Under the pieces are notes generated by a model, which worked only from the letters and a program-made list of their open reading frames with translations, was not told the DNA's origin and made no database searches. This document shows, one piece after another, positions 47,161-59,223 of a stretch of DNA of 64,000 nt; the stretch's first letter is position 1, and each line of letters starts with the position of its first letter. The DNA comes from Nageia nagi (Eukaryota; Pinophyta), in the NCBI GenBank assembly GCA_050084985.1, contig JBITNC010000001.1, positions 160,518,001 through 160,582,000 on the forward strand, given 5' to 3'. A program made the translations under genes and the position numbers.

Positions 47161-47960
47161 AAAATAAGGCTACCACTTTTCAAATGCCAGAAGAAGTAAA
47201 TCTAGTTAGCAAACCAAGCATTCTTAAAAGCTTTAATGCAAAATAAAGATTTACTGAAGAGGGAAACACACCTGAAAACCCATCCACTGTTGATAGTTTC
47301 CTTCAAGACCTCATTCTTGTCATGGGATAAGACCATAATTATCACGAGGAAACATCATGATACCGCACTAATTCATTGATATCAGACGGAATCCTGATCA
47401 TGCAACTCCATTATCTCGGTATGGATAAAGAGTGTATACGTTGAGTTCATCGTGCGGATAGCCTAAGTGCTGTATGCATTTGAACTTGCACGGCAGTTAT
47501 ATGTCCGTGATGCCCAATGCATATGTCCAATGGATCTCCGTAATAGCCAATGTATGGTTTGGCCTTTTTAGCCCACCTTCATTCTTCTATCGAAGCTCAA
47601 ATGCTTCTGCTTTCGTTGAAGGTGCGGGTTTCTATCCCCACCACCCACAGATGATGATATTGAGGTTGTTCAATCAAATATGAAACTCGGTGGTCATCCT
47701 ATGTTCCTTCCACGGTCTTAAATTTTCTAGAGATTGCTACATTGTTCATGTCAACCATTAGAATATTCCTGCTACTGCTTTTCTATTGCACAACGAATAT
47801 AGCAGATATAAGACGTTCAAGAGACACATCATCATAGAAGATAAGGATGTTCAACGGTTAAACCAACGTGGATTTGTGAAAAGCAATGTTCGATGCTAAG
47901 CATTTTCTATCACGACTAAAACTGCATCATAGAAACTCGCCATGAATAGATGTGGTCCAC
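47161..47960. other. GC-richer segment, probable unrecognised gene relic
   Basis: Base composition resembles the TIR and glycosyltransferase islands, not the surrounding A/T. Minus-strand readings contain coherent short stretches (LGYPHDELNVYTLYPYRDNG, then MMFPRDNYGLIP in a neighbouring frame) broken by stops and shifts. A plus-strand frame lies at 47,474-47,683. I cannot assign a family. Confidence 0.35.
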
Positions 47961-50750
47961 AACAAAATGACTAGAGGGTTTCCATTTTCAACCAAGATGA
48001 AGCTTGGGGAAGTATACGGGGCCTTTTAATCGATTGCTGGTACGAATTATTTTTTAATATTTGTTTCAAAAATAATTATTTTTTCGATAATAGTTCTGTT
48101 TTTTTTTTTTTAATTTCCATTAAGAAGCATGGCATGGCGATTTTTCAAGATCGTCATGCGATTCTTTTCTTTAATTTTAAAATTTTTTGTTTGGTCATTT
48201 TATCTATGTAAAAAAACATGAAACAAATTATTAAATGTTGAATTGGATAAAAGGTTTTTGTGGTATTTGAACTCAGGTCATTAAATTCAAATTTCAATGC
48301 TTTAACTGTATACCATAGTATAGATGATGAAATTGATTACAAGTAAATCAAATTTATTTTTCAAAAATCAAATCTTATGAATAATCATTAAGGAGTTTTC
48401 TAAAATCTTATGTTATTCTATTTAAAAAAAATAAAAATTAAAAATAAAGAGAAGAATCGCCGACGGTTTTAGAGAATCCATATGGTTCATCAATAATGTT
48501 CAAGTAATGAAGTTTTTAGAGAATCACTAACGAAAATGATTCAAAGACACAAAATACCGTTACGCTTTCCATCTCTGCAGTCCTTGTATTTCAAACAAAA
48601 AAGTTCAAGTAATGAAGTTTATTTTTGAGGTTTATTTTCTCTAATGATGTTACGAGCTTTTACATTGAACCTCAATTTATCGTTCAGACATGCTATGTAC
48701 AAATCTCTTAAGACCTTCGTTACTAATAAATACATTGGGTTTCATAATAGAAGGTTTCCATGCATTGATAATGGTTTCTAGACAGAGATCGTTCTCACCA
48801 ATATCCTCTTATTTTGGTTATCATAATAGACCTAACATCTTTGCTTTTCTCATTTTCGTATATGTTGTCTCTATTCAGTATATTGAAGGACGTGTTTCCT
48901 TCACTACTTATTTACACGCATTAATAATATATCATTTCATTTCTCCTTCGGTCGTCCTGTTAAGAACTCGACCTCTCCTCCACTCCTCGGTCTATATCAT
49001 TATTCTTCAAATTTAGAAAGGATGGGTTTTGTGGCCCTATATTTAAGTTTGCACTCAAGTTTAATGTTATTAAATTTAAACTAAATATTGAATTTCCATA
49101 TGCATGTCTTAAAATTGTCTTACTTTTTTCATACATACATTTTTAATGTATGTGATTTAGTTTAGTTTTTTTTTAGAGTTTGTTATTTGATACAAGATAT
49201 CATGAACTTTTTAAGTTAAGAGTTGTAATTGAAGGGAATTCACATCGTAAAAAATTATTGGAGCATGATCTTTGTCTCAACAGCATCTATCATCAACTCG
49301 ATAGAATTTGAGGTATGTTTCAACTTTTAGGGGAAAAGAGTTTTGAATGTCAACCTTCCATATTTGAGAGCTTTGAACTACCCACCTCTCCAACTCCCCT
49401 ATCTGCCAATTCATTATATGATTTAATTTCAATAGTTTTAATATTTAGTATTACTACTTAATATAGTTTTTTTTTTTTTTGCATTATCTTTTATGTATTG
49501 TATTTTTCATATTCAAAATTATGTACTACATATTATATGGATTTAATTCTAGATATATTGAATGAAATGAAAGTACTTAGTATTTTCTTATATCTATTAT
49601 AATTATTTGCATCTCTACCATGATTTCTATCTAATTTTTGGCATTGTTAATAATAGGTATAATAAACATTCTTCATATTTATAGCACCAACAACTCATTT
49701 TGGATGATAATATTAACTTCATATGTAGAGAAGCTTCAACTATCTTAAATATTATCTCTTTATTCATTGATGCTTATATAAATTTCAAACTTAGCAATAA
49801 TAGCAATAATATTAATAATTTTTATACTATAAAATATTTAAAATTAAGATTTGTTTCTTTATCTATATTATAACAAGATGTATTAGAATTTTGATATCCA
49901 AATTAAAACTTTGTATGATATAATTCACAATTTTATTGTTGTTTTTAATATGATAATTTTTGTTGATTATAAGAAAATTACATCATTATTTTTCTAACCT
50001 TACAATATTCTTTTTGATAGATCATATATTAATTGGATGAAGGAAATTCTTTCTACATTACAAAAATAATTGATAATTTATAATAAAAATAAGTTGAGAG
50101 TTAAAAAAGTGGAATACCCTAAATTACATAAGATAATTCTATAACTCTTATAGATTGCATTATTATAAAGAAAATTCTTTAACTTGTAAGAATAAATCAA
50201 AATATAATTTACAACTACAATCCACATATTACAAGCATTAGGTTTGTGGTATCATAATATTGAGACAAAAGTATTAATAAACTAAGAAATCCCTTAAGGA
50301 TCTTCACTACCTCAATTAAGTATAATCTTTAGCATTATTGATAATATAATAATAGCTTATTAAATCTAATATTCTCTTAGTGCCAATTTTGCAATTTCTA
50401 GGTATATTTCATACATCATAAAATATTATTATATTTCAAGAGTATGATATCAATTATTATTGAAGATAGTCAAATTTATAGAATAAAAATAAGAAAGAAG
50501 TATGATTATCTTGTTTTCACTTCAAACTTTATAATAATACAAAAGGAAGGCTCAACTACTTTTATCTTTAAATTTGGTTTTTATAATGTAAATATCTTAG
50601 TTTTAGTTAGAATTTATGTAGTTAACTACTCTTATATTAATTCATATAATTAATTATCATTTTTTTATATTTATTACTTAGAATTATATTATAGGAAATT
50701 TATCATTATCTAACAACAACATATATCATGATATTTTATTTTTGATACTC
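47961..50750. other. Mostly AT-rich stretch with one unrecognised ORF
   Basis: A plus-strand frame of 108 codons at 48,690-49,016 lies in a slightly less A/T-rich patch; its translation is hydrophobic with no recognisable domain and may be chance. The string GTTCAAGTAATGAAGTTT occurs at about 48,498 and 48,602. 49,400-50,750 is very A/T-rich with nothing recognised. Confidence 0.4.
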
Positions 50751-50759
50751 TAACCTAAG

Positions 50760-50858
50760 AACATACACATCCTCGCAGGTTGGATCTTAGGACCTAGCCA
50801 TTGTACCATCACCAAGCCCAAGGCCCCACCACTATGCCACACCCATTGAGGCTATTAT
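50760..50858 (-). mobile_element. Possible tRNA-derived SINE fragment
   Basis: A GC-rich 95-bp island in A/T-rich DNA. On the minus strand TGGCATAGTGGT (50,839-50,828) fits the pol III A box (TRGCNNAGYNGG). About 35 bp further, GGTCCTAAGATCC (50,794-50,782) is a damaged B-box-like string (consensus GGTTCGANNCC). No poly(A)/(T) tail or target duplication was identified. Confidence 0.4.
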
Positions 50859-51254
50859 ATAACATTCATGATTTAATATTATATTTTCATTTTAATTCAT
50901 TGTTATTATTGAGAATTTTTATTTTCAATATATTATGTTAGTTACAGTTATTTAACATATTAGAATATAAAAATATAATACATCATGGAAGATGGATATG
51001 CAATCTTATGAATGGTCGTGATTTACAATAAAATAATGATTGTTGGGATTTTTCATTTGTTATTTTTTGGTTCATCAACTCCATCTTACATAACATATTT
51101 TTTTGCTTTTTTTTGTTGGTCAGATAGCCAAAATTTTATAACCTCAAAGTATTTTTATATAAATTAACTAAATATACTCGCCATCAATTTTGTACCATGT
51201 TACCTATATTTTATAAATACTTATTTTTATGAGTAAATCATGTATTGAACCCAA

Positions 51255-51510
51255 TTACTATAGTGGAAAGAATGCAGATTTGAAAGAGAAGAAGACTACC
51301 ACATAAGAGGAGAAGATGAGTGCATTATTGGAGAAGACAAGTATGTTCTTGGAGAAGATAAGCATCTTCTTAGAGAAGATAAAAATCTTATTAGAAGATA
51401 CAAGCATCTAGTGAGATAAGAAGATAAAAATCTTTTTAGAAGAGACAAGCATCTAGAAGAGATAAGCATCTTGTTGCATAAGTTGAGCATTTATTGTAGA
51501 AGATTAGTAT
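51255..51510. repeat. Irregular purine-rich minisatellite
   Basis: Repeated phrases of the form (A)GAAGA(T/C)A(A)GCATCTTNTTAG, about 20-24 bp apart with variable spacing, run through about 250 bp. The minus-strand frame 51,296-51,490 (Leu/Ser/Arg-rich) is a by-product of this repeat. Confidence 0.6.
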
Positions 51511-52869
51511 CTTATCATATAAGATGACCGACCCATAACTTCAAGACTAGCATCCTTGAGATCGAAGTAAGCATCCTTTAGATAAAGAATAGTATCCCTT
51601 TTTAAAATGACAAGATAAGGTGAATGTATCATAATAATTATTTTTGACATGAATTTCAAAGATCTCATTGATGATAGTTTCATGGCTCTACTAGGGTTTC
51701 ATTCTAAAGTTCTTGAGGAGGTTGTTACACATTCATATAAGGTTTTCAAAGGTCATAATGGCTTTTTTGATAGAGATAAAGAAGATTTTTACAATGTTGG
51801 TGGTTTGAGTAGAGTAGAGTCTAAGGTTTAAGGTTTTAGTACTAGAGGGTATTTTTGGAAGCACTATGGATGTGGCAAAAGATGACCCCACTATGTCCCC
51901 ATGATGTTCTACAAGGGATTCTAGTTCGTTATTGTTGGTAATGTGGGTTGTTTCTACATTATCAATGAAGAGAATATTTTGTTATTCATTAGGCTTCCAC
52001 ATTTTTTAAAGGTTATGTTTGATGCTCTATGTTGCTTAGTCATAGAGATCTAGGTAATTCCTACTTCCTCCTCTCTAGAATTAAGCATACTGCCTCTTGT
52101 TCTATTTTGTATGCTTGCACTATCAGAAGGTGTTATCAAGTATGGCAACTTCTATGGCTTTCTCAAGGCCTATGATATGGTGATGGGTGTAAGTATTTCC
52201 TTATGTATTATGTCATTCAAGGTTAGCCTTGAGGCACTTTTATCTTCTCACTTAAGTCATGGCTCGGTAGCCTTTACAAGGGGTCTATTTAATCTGGATA
52301 GTTTTAGCATGTCTTTGACCTTTTCATTTTATTCCAACCAATCATGGTGCAACTTGAAGGGGTTTTAAGCTACCTAAAAGGATTTTTCAAAGGGTTTCTT
52401 AGTCTCCACTTCTTTTATTTGGTATTTATTCATCGAACATGTGCTAGTGTGTTATGATGGATTTTTGGAAGGTTTTTATGTATTTTTGTATCCCTATCTA
52501 GTTGGGTTATATGGTATTCTTCCATTGGGGGGTCTTGGGAGTGGTATGTGGGTTATTATGAGGTTGTACCTTCCTATTTACTCTAGGTAATTTAACTTTC
52601 TTTGTATGTTATTCTTTTTATTATAGTTATTATTTCATCCTTTATTTTATGCCCCTTGGAGCTTGGGTACTCTTATGTTTCTTGGTCTAAGCTCCTGAAG
52701 ATTATTTCATATTCATTTCATCTTGGCATTATCTATCTTAAAGAATCCTTAGGAGTGAAGCTTTGGCCCTAGAGAGGTATTCATTATGTGGCTCTACTTG
52801 GAGGAAGGTTTTTTTAAGTATTCTATGGGTGAAAGCAAGAAGTTGAGTCCACATAAAGGAGAAGTGAGG
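51511..52869 (+). other. Segment with two plus-strand open frames, unrecognised
   Basis: Frames at 51,649-51,831 (MNFKDLIDDSFMALLGFHSK start) and 52,111-52,368 have more natural composition than their surroundings and may be pieces of one decayed coding region, perhaps the ORF1 side of the LINE fragment that follows. No motif supports a family. Confidence 0.3.
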
Positions 52870-53830
52870 AAAATTAAGGAAGTTAAAATTCAATATTGGA
52901 AAAATTGGTATCCCAATTTAGGTTTAGTATACAATAAATATTGGGATACTGATATTTAAAACTAAAATACATACATTTATCAGGATCATGATATTTAAAT
53001 CTCAAATTTTACATCTAATTTAGGCTCAAAAAAGGCTTGGTCAATCAACACTTAGCCTTAGACATGCAAACATATGTTCATGGTAATGTTAATAGAAAAT
53101 CTAAAATTCAAGCATATGTTTGATGGAATTTTTGGTAGAATTGCTTCATCAAATTAAAACCCACTATAGATTAAATAGTTTAGATTTCAAATATGTAATG
53201 TTTTGTGCAATTGGATAAGATTTTATATTTTTTTCCATTTTTTTAGTAAAAGTGGTCCATATACTTGAAATGTGAGGGTCTCATATTTTTTTAATAATTT
53301 TTTAGGGAGAGTTATGAAAAAAAAATATATAAGTACATGTTTCATAGAATTATCTATAAGAATAAAAAAAATACAAAAAATAAGTTTATATCAAATTATG
53401 TTGGACAGACAAGAGCACTTTTTGAAACCATAAATATGTCCAATAAAAATAAAATATTGATACAAAAATTATGAAAAAATATCTAAGATAAGCTCCAAGG
53501 TGTTAGGTATCCTTTTCTAGAAGGATTTTAAAAAATACCTTGATTTTAGTCAAATTATGTTGGACGGACAATGCATGGTATGATCAAAAAATGATTTTTT
53601 TTATAAAAAGTGAATTTTATTCATCCTATAGAATTTTAAATTCTATGATCTAGATATTGGAACAAATTATATATTTGAAAACTAGAATCTAAGAACTACA
53701 ATTTCACCTTTATGTTCTTTTTCATGATTCCATGTCTAAGTGGTTCAAATTTTGAGATCAATCATACTCAAACTTGAAAATTAAGAAAAATACTTCCACT
53801 TTTTGGCCTTATAGTGGACCCAAAATATTG
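52870..53830 (+). mobile_element. Inverted copy of the LINE-associated segment 19,245-20,170
   Basis: Aligns in reverse complement with 19,245-20,170. Shared phrases include GATGGAATTTTT, TCCATATACTTGAAAT, and the ACTTTTTGGCCTTA(T/A)AGTGGACC boundary. Homology stops at about 53,830, just where the endonuclease-like part starts in the other copy. Confidence 0.6.
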
Positions 53831-54943
53831 CACCCACCCCTCTATTTCTTTAAATAATCTTAGTTTGTGGGTTTCTCATTTTTAGATGCATTCTAAGGAT
53901 CCAATTTAGAAGGACCATTGATGAAGATTAGAGTTAATTTAATGGTGCAAGCTTTTCTGATGTATCTTAGTAGGTCTAGAGCCCATGGACATAGGTGGTA
54001 TTTTATTCAGAATAGAGTGCATGGTGGTGATTTCCATTATTGTATCTTTCTTGGAAGGTATTTCTACCCCTTCTTCTAAGGACTCATTGAGGGTTTAATT
54101 TAAGATTGATAGATGGTGGAGTTAGTTTAGATCCAAAAGTCATAATGCTAGAAGAATAGACTGCTTTACTTAGCTCAAGAAAGAAGAAACTAGATTTATC
54201 TTATCTTATCTATGGGGTTGAAATGTTGGTCCCAATATTTCGATACCACAACTTCCAAGGCTCAATAGCTAGTCCCTTTTAGAGTGACAAATTTCAAAAT
54301 TCAAATCTCTTTAAAGATTTTGAATGATTGTTGGAAAGTGTATAGGTTTTAATGTGTATCTTAGGATATGTACATGGTTTCAAAAAATGATCATTCTTAC
54401 ATGTTACTAATTTTTTTATCCCTTGCTCTAGGTTGAGGAACTTTCATTGATTATTTGTACCTTAAGGAGTTTGAGGGATAATTTCAAAATAGAAACTACT
54501 TTTGATGTAACATGTTTTAGGGATCTTTCAAAATCTAGATCATGGTTATTCTTTTCATAAAAATCACCCACCAATATAACAAAAAAATGATCTCATTGAT
54601 AACATTAATATTACTTCTTATAGCCAAAATGGTAGCATAAGGTACTAGAAATAAAGGTCAAAATTCATGAAATTTGATTTATATATTTTGCATTTCTGTC
54701 ATTTTGAATACCATTATTTTCAAATTTGATAGAACTATTTTTAAGTGATACTCATATTGTATAGTCACTTTTTTCTTATATGAGAAGATAATCATTTCTT
54801 TTTTTATACTGAAAGTTAATAATCCAATCAATGTAATGATTTTGAATTTTTGTAATGTATTACTTATGAAGATTATCATCTTATATATGTAGGTACTTGT
54901 CATGTATACATAGACTCTCATCTTGTTAATTAAGATGCTCATC
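53831..54943. other. Stretch before the assembly gap, no gene seen
   Basis: No match to the LINE endonuclease was found where it would be expected. Nothing else is recognised. Confidence 0.45.
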
Positions 54944-55043
54944 NNNNNNNNNNNNNNNNNNNNNNNNNNNNNNNNNNNNNNNNNNNNNNNNNNNNNNNNN
55001 NNNNNNNNNNNNNNNNNNNNNNNNNNNNNNNNNNNNNNNNNNN
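54944..55043. other. Assembly gap of 100 N
   Basis: Exactly 100 unknown bases, a conventional placeholder for a gap of unknown size. Distances across this point, and any ORF spanning it, are unreliable. Confidence 0.99.
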
Positions 55044-55474
55044 AAGCTATCAAAAATTGTGGCTTGATGTAGAGTATGTCAAGGGTTTCTATAAAGATCA
55101 TTTGGGGATGTAGTGTTAAATGTATATTATGCATGAGGAGGTGTACACTATCAATGTAGATATTTCTATACAGAGGAAAAATGGTATCAATGTTAACACA
55201 AATTAAGCAGATTGGTAAAGAGGGTAGTACATTATCTATGTAGATCAATTGTAGAAACTATAAGATATAGCCAAGAGTATGTTGATGAGATACAAACTAT
55301 GAGGGTTTTGTATATAGTGAAGGTATTTTTATGTCATATTTGTTAATTAAAGTTCAATTCTAATTTGGTGTTTGATATAGGGGTTGGTGCTTCTTGTAGT
55401 TAGTGCTATAGAACATAGGGTTTATGAAGAGTCTCTTCAAAGTTTCCTTCAAAGTTCCTAAGAGTCTCAAGAAA
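55044..55474. other. Unique sequence between the gap and the duplication edge
   Basis: No gene. The duplicated sequence begins at about 55,475; the preceding bases do not match the left arm before about 200. Confidence 0.5.
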
Positions 55475-55790
55475 AAAGCAAATTCAATTAAAGAAGATAC
55501 TTTTAGATTACAAGAATCCAATTTTATTCAAAGACTCAAAACAAGGTAAGGTAAGTATAAAGGTAAGTTTCCTTTCAAGTGCTTCAGCTATTGTTGACTT
55601 AGTCATTATTCTAATAAATATCCCTACAAGGAGAAATATCTCATTTCCAAAGAAGATAATTATGAAGGAAATGGATATGATATGGTACAGTGAAGTTTCA
55701 TTTATAGCTTTTAAATATTTAGAATTTAATGGTACTATAGTCAATTATAATTTTAATTAGAGTGAAGAAAAAGAAGAGCTAGCTAGTTCA
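55475..55790 (+). pseudogene. Copia-type gag fragment, second copy
   Basis: Reads ANSIKEDTFRLQESNFIQRLK, then a TAA (55,547-55,549) at the same codon as the stop at 272, then GKYKGKFPFKCFSYC and NKYPYKEK. The TAG at 254 of the left copy is Gln here, so that mutation came later. The zinc knuckle is damaged by a further TGA. The part before about codon 65 of the left copy is absent. Confidence 0.8.
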
Positions 55791-56470
55791 AGGCTGCACA
55801 TTCTTAGAGGGGGAAATTCCTAGTTTATATTGTATGCTCCTATGTATGGTTGCTAATGTTTTTATTGCTTCTTGAACTTGAGAATGGTGCATGAATTTAA
55901 TAGGAGCATTTCCAATTTTCTATCTTCCTACCCTCAAACTTAGTCTTAATAAGTTATCTTTCTTATTTTGTTTTAGAAGTTGGTATCTAGTGTCTTATTG
56001 GTTAAGTTTGTTATGTACAACAATAACTTTGTATCTTACAATGCCACTTCCTTCCACATTTTATTTTTATCATATTATATCAAGGAGAAAATGTTATATT
56101 ATTTGGGCTTCCTATTATTGTCATTAATTTGATGAAGATTACATATTTTGGTGTATTATCAAATGATGGAGAAAGAAAAGAGACTACTTTTGTGCTAATA
56201 TGTTGAAGCTAGTGTTTGATTTATTCCTAGTGGAGATTGCTATTGAGTTGTCAATATGCTTCAATATCCATATAATACACCTTTAATATTATTAACAAAA
56301 TTGGGGAGATAGATACTGAATGGAGTGAGTTTTGACAACAATCCTAAAGAGGAAGATTATTTACCATACACTTATGCTTGTGCTAGTGTTGTCATTATTA
56401 TCAGAGCTTGTACATATGCTATAATATCAAAGATGATCAAGTGCAATCATGTTGTAATCATACAGTATAT

Positions 56471-56475
56471 GAGAA
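56471..56475. other. Unoccupied target site of Copia element 1
   Basis: A single GAGAA between ACAGTATAT and GTGTACCAAAATC. The left arm has the same two flanks, each with its own GAGAA, separated by the 6.9 kb element. Confidence 0.92.
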
Positions 56476-58377
56476 GTGTACCAAAATCTAAAGACTTGAA
56501 TTTGGGCATGTACAAAGTTTTCCAAGTGCCTAAGAGATGTATAACATATTTGTTAGAGTTTCGATAGTATTAACAAGCATTTAGTTTCTATTGAACCCAA
56601 TGGAATTTGGTCTACTCCACTCTATCCAATATTCATTAGAATTAATTAATATTAAAATGGTCAAAGTATAATGTATTCTACTTTTCCACCATTCTGGTGA
56701 AGTTTGTCCACTCCAATTCTATCAAAATTTTGTCAAAATCAAACAGTGTGATACGTGAAGTTGAAGACTATTAGATGATGATGCGATGAAGGTAAAGATC
56801 AACTAAATGATGATACAATGAAGGTAAATATATTGTATGATTATGCAAAGAAATGAAGTTTTATCGATAGGCTTAAATGCTTATGCAAAGAAGGAATGCG
56901 AATCTAGGATTTTTGAGAAACCTTATGATGTCAGCATATCTAAAAAGTGCAAATTTTTTTTATTACATTGTATTTTTTGGGTATGGACAAATATGATGAT
57001 GTTAGCAATAACTAAAGTGCAAATTTACCTTGTATAATGGTATTTCTTGGGTGTAGAGAAATGTGGTGATATCAATAATATTTAGAGTGCAAATTTCCCT
57101 TCTAACATTGTGTTTCCAAGGTAGGAATGAGCTTAATGATGTTAGTGCTATATGGAGTCAAGATTCTTCAATAGACATTGCAAAATGACCTGAGTTTGAT
57201 ATAGATTACATCAAGGAGAATATGAAAGAGTTTATGTGACTAGATAAGGGCTTATGTGAAAAAGTAAAAATTTTTGTGAAGATAAAATATATTACGCAAA
57301 AGCAGATGCATAGTTACCAGTTCATCATCTGAAGAGTCCATACCTTGTGAGAAGAGATATTGGAAATATGATGAAGGAAGAAGCTAGAGGCATGATGTCG
57401 AATGTGACCAAAGGTGTTACAAAGAGATGCAGTTGCTTATGCAAAAACTTCAACCCTTACGTAGTAAGGTAAAGGCTTATGAGATGAAAATAAATGCTTG
57501 TGCAAACAAAGGATGCCTTATGCGGAGAAGTGAGGTCCTGTATGAACATAGATAGTCATGTGTGGAGAGATTCTAGACGACATGTACAATAAAATGAATT
57601 AGATGGATATCTAGATTTTTATTGCAACTTATATACTCTATTTATAAACATCATTTCTATTTTTAAACTTTTGCAAAAGATGTTAGACCTCAAAGTGGGT
57701 TTGTATGGTAACCTTTGAGATTAACATGGTGGTAACTATTAAATAGCTAGAGATGTATGCTTTGCATAGCCCTTTTGAATATTTGTTGTTATTTAATGTT
57801 TTTTAATAATAGTAATCAAATAGTTTCAAGGAAGAATATTGGTTGGAATAATAAGGATTTACCCTATTTAAATTAATACATGGGATTTATTTTTTATTAT
57901 TATCAATTATTTGGAAGAATCTTATCTGACTTAGTGGCAAATATGGAATCCAAATCTTAAACTGTGTGATTTTTAATATGTTTATACTTGGTAAACCTCA
58001 AATCTAAATATTTCATTGGTACATCTAAGGCATTATTAATGTTATGTGAGTGTGGTTATTAGTAATTTTATATCTAGAGAGTGCCAAAAGGCTTATCATC
58101 TACTTAAACATTACTACTATTCATGTGGATAATTTCTATAGTGAGATGTGTTTAATATAAATTTTTGAAGTTTGTTGAGTTTTGATTCACTCCAATAAGT
58201 ATTAACCCCACAAAGCGAATAAGTTCAGTAAACCGGCCTGGATCATTTGCTAAGGAAGCGTACATAACAATATGAGTTCTTTAAGCTCAGAATTGATACG
58301 CACAGAAAGCCGGTTGTCTTTTTTGAGGCACAAGCAACGCGAGCTGACCATCTGTGAAATTGAAATATAGTCCATAT
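56476..58377. other. Duplicated non-coding segment, right arm
   Basis: Matches 8,152-9,810 and then, from about 58,124, the sequence starting at about 12,478. Carries the same irregular CTTATGCA-type repeats. The frames at 56,325-56,567 and 56,837-57,037 are not supported by the left copy. Confidence 0.6.
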
Positions 58378-58380
58378 TAC

Positions 58381-58448
58381 CACAGGTTGAATATCTCCAT
58401 TCCTCATTAGCGAAGGTCACCACAGAAGTTCAGATTGTTTTCCGCCAT
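58381..58448 (-). pseudogene. Short first exon MAENNLNFCG, right-arm copy
   Basis: ATG at 58,446-58,448; reads MAENNLNFCGDLR, then two stops (TAA TGA), then GMEIFNL. One base shorter than the left copy, with the donor GTAATATGG retained. See the left-arm entry for alternatives. Confidence 0.55.
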
Positions 58449-58533
58449 CCTTGCTCTACAAAAGGCTTCCTCACCAATGAATGGGTGTTTGTAGCGAGGA
58501 CGTTTTGTAGGGTAATAATGGCGGAGAACGTTT
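58432..58533. repeat. Inverted repeat (hairpin), right-arm copy
   Basis: Arms 58,432-58,472 and 58,496-58,533 with a 23-nt spacer. Both ATGs are kept, and the right-arm start ATGGCGGAGAAC is closer to the opposing exon than in the left copy. Confidence 0.75.
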
Positions 58534-58602
58534 CCAAAAACACCAACTATATTTACATGCTTCCACTTCCTTCTCCTGTAGCGTCAATCCAACAATTGCA
58601 TT
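58518..58602 (+). pseudogene. Head-to-head partner exon MAENVSKNTN, right-arm copy
   Basis: 28 open codons with the same peptide as the left copy except residue 3 (Glu instead of Lys). The last exon base is T instead of G before GTAAGAGG, which would weaken the donor. No later exon is assigned. Confidence 0.4.
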
Positions 58603-58989
58603 GTAAGAGGGCATTGAGTATATTTGGATTGGTTTTCAGTTGAGTTTCCTGCTTCGCCTTTAAATTTTATTTTACACAACTGCTTCCTCTGCGGACTAGA
58701 TCCCTTTCTGAACGCAATGGCAAAGATTTTTTATTTTACCTTTTACTTTTTAATCGATGGGATTTTAGTGTCTTGAATGTTTCACACCGTCTGGATCGTG
58801 TATAGAAATTGGTAAAGCGATAAAAAAGTAGTCTACCAAACGAACAGTAGGATCGATTACCTAGATCAAACTTCCTTGCAAATTAGCCAGCACAATTTGG
58901 CCCGGCCAATTTTGAGGAGTTTGGTCTGCAATTCGGACTTCTCCTTTATGAAAACTATTGGGCATATTCATTATTTGTACATCGCTAAC

Positions 58990-59223
58990 ATTTGCTTTGA
59001 ATTTTCTCCTTGTATTTCTCATCACTGCTCTTTCGAGATGGATGTCAATCTTCTATTGAGAAAAAGAAGCGCGCCAAATCCTGATGGTATTAAAAAAATT
59101 ATGGAATTGTATGGGTTTAGAGAGAGAATGCTTCGAAATGTTTTTGGTTATGGTTTTCTGTATTTATTAAGTGGCTTTTCTGTTGAAGTTATTCAAAAGT
59201 TGTATTTTATCAAAGTTATCTAA
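58990..59223 (+). CDS. Small conserved ORF, right-arm copy, unknown
   Basis: Part of an open frame beginning at 58,876. The conserved portion reads MDVNLLLRKRSAPNPDGIKK at its start and ends VEVIQKLYFIKVI at the same TAA as the left copy. It lacks the 9 bp found in the left copy. Unrecognised; could be a terminal exon of the short head-to-head gene or chance. Confidence 0.25.
   Translation: MCFEFSPCISHHCSFEMDVNLLLRKRSAPNPDGIKKIMELYGFRERMLRNVFGYGFLYLLSGFSVEVIQKLYFIKVI

Noticed and set aside
48690-49016. 108-codon plus-strand frame as a real gene
   Set aside because: Mentioned only as an unrecognised ORF; hydrophobic translation, no domain, no second copy to test constraint.
51296-51490. Leu/Ser/Arg-rich minus-strand frame
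   Set aside because: By-product of the irregular purine minisatellite.
54679-55248. Long minus-strand open frame
   Set aside because: It spans the 100-N gap, so its continuity is an artefact.
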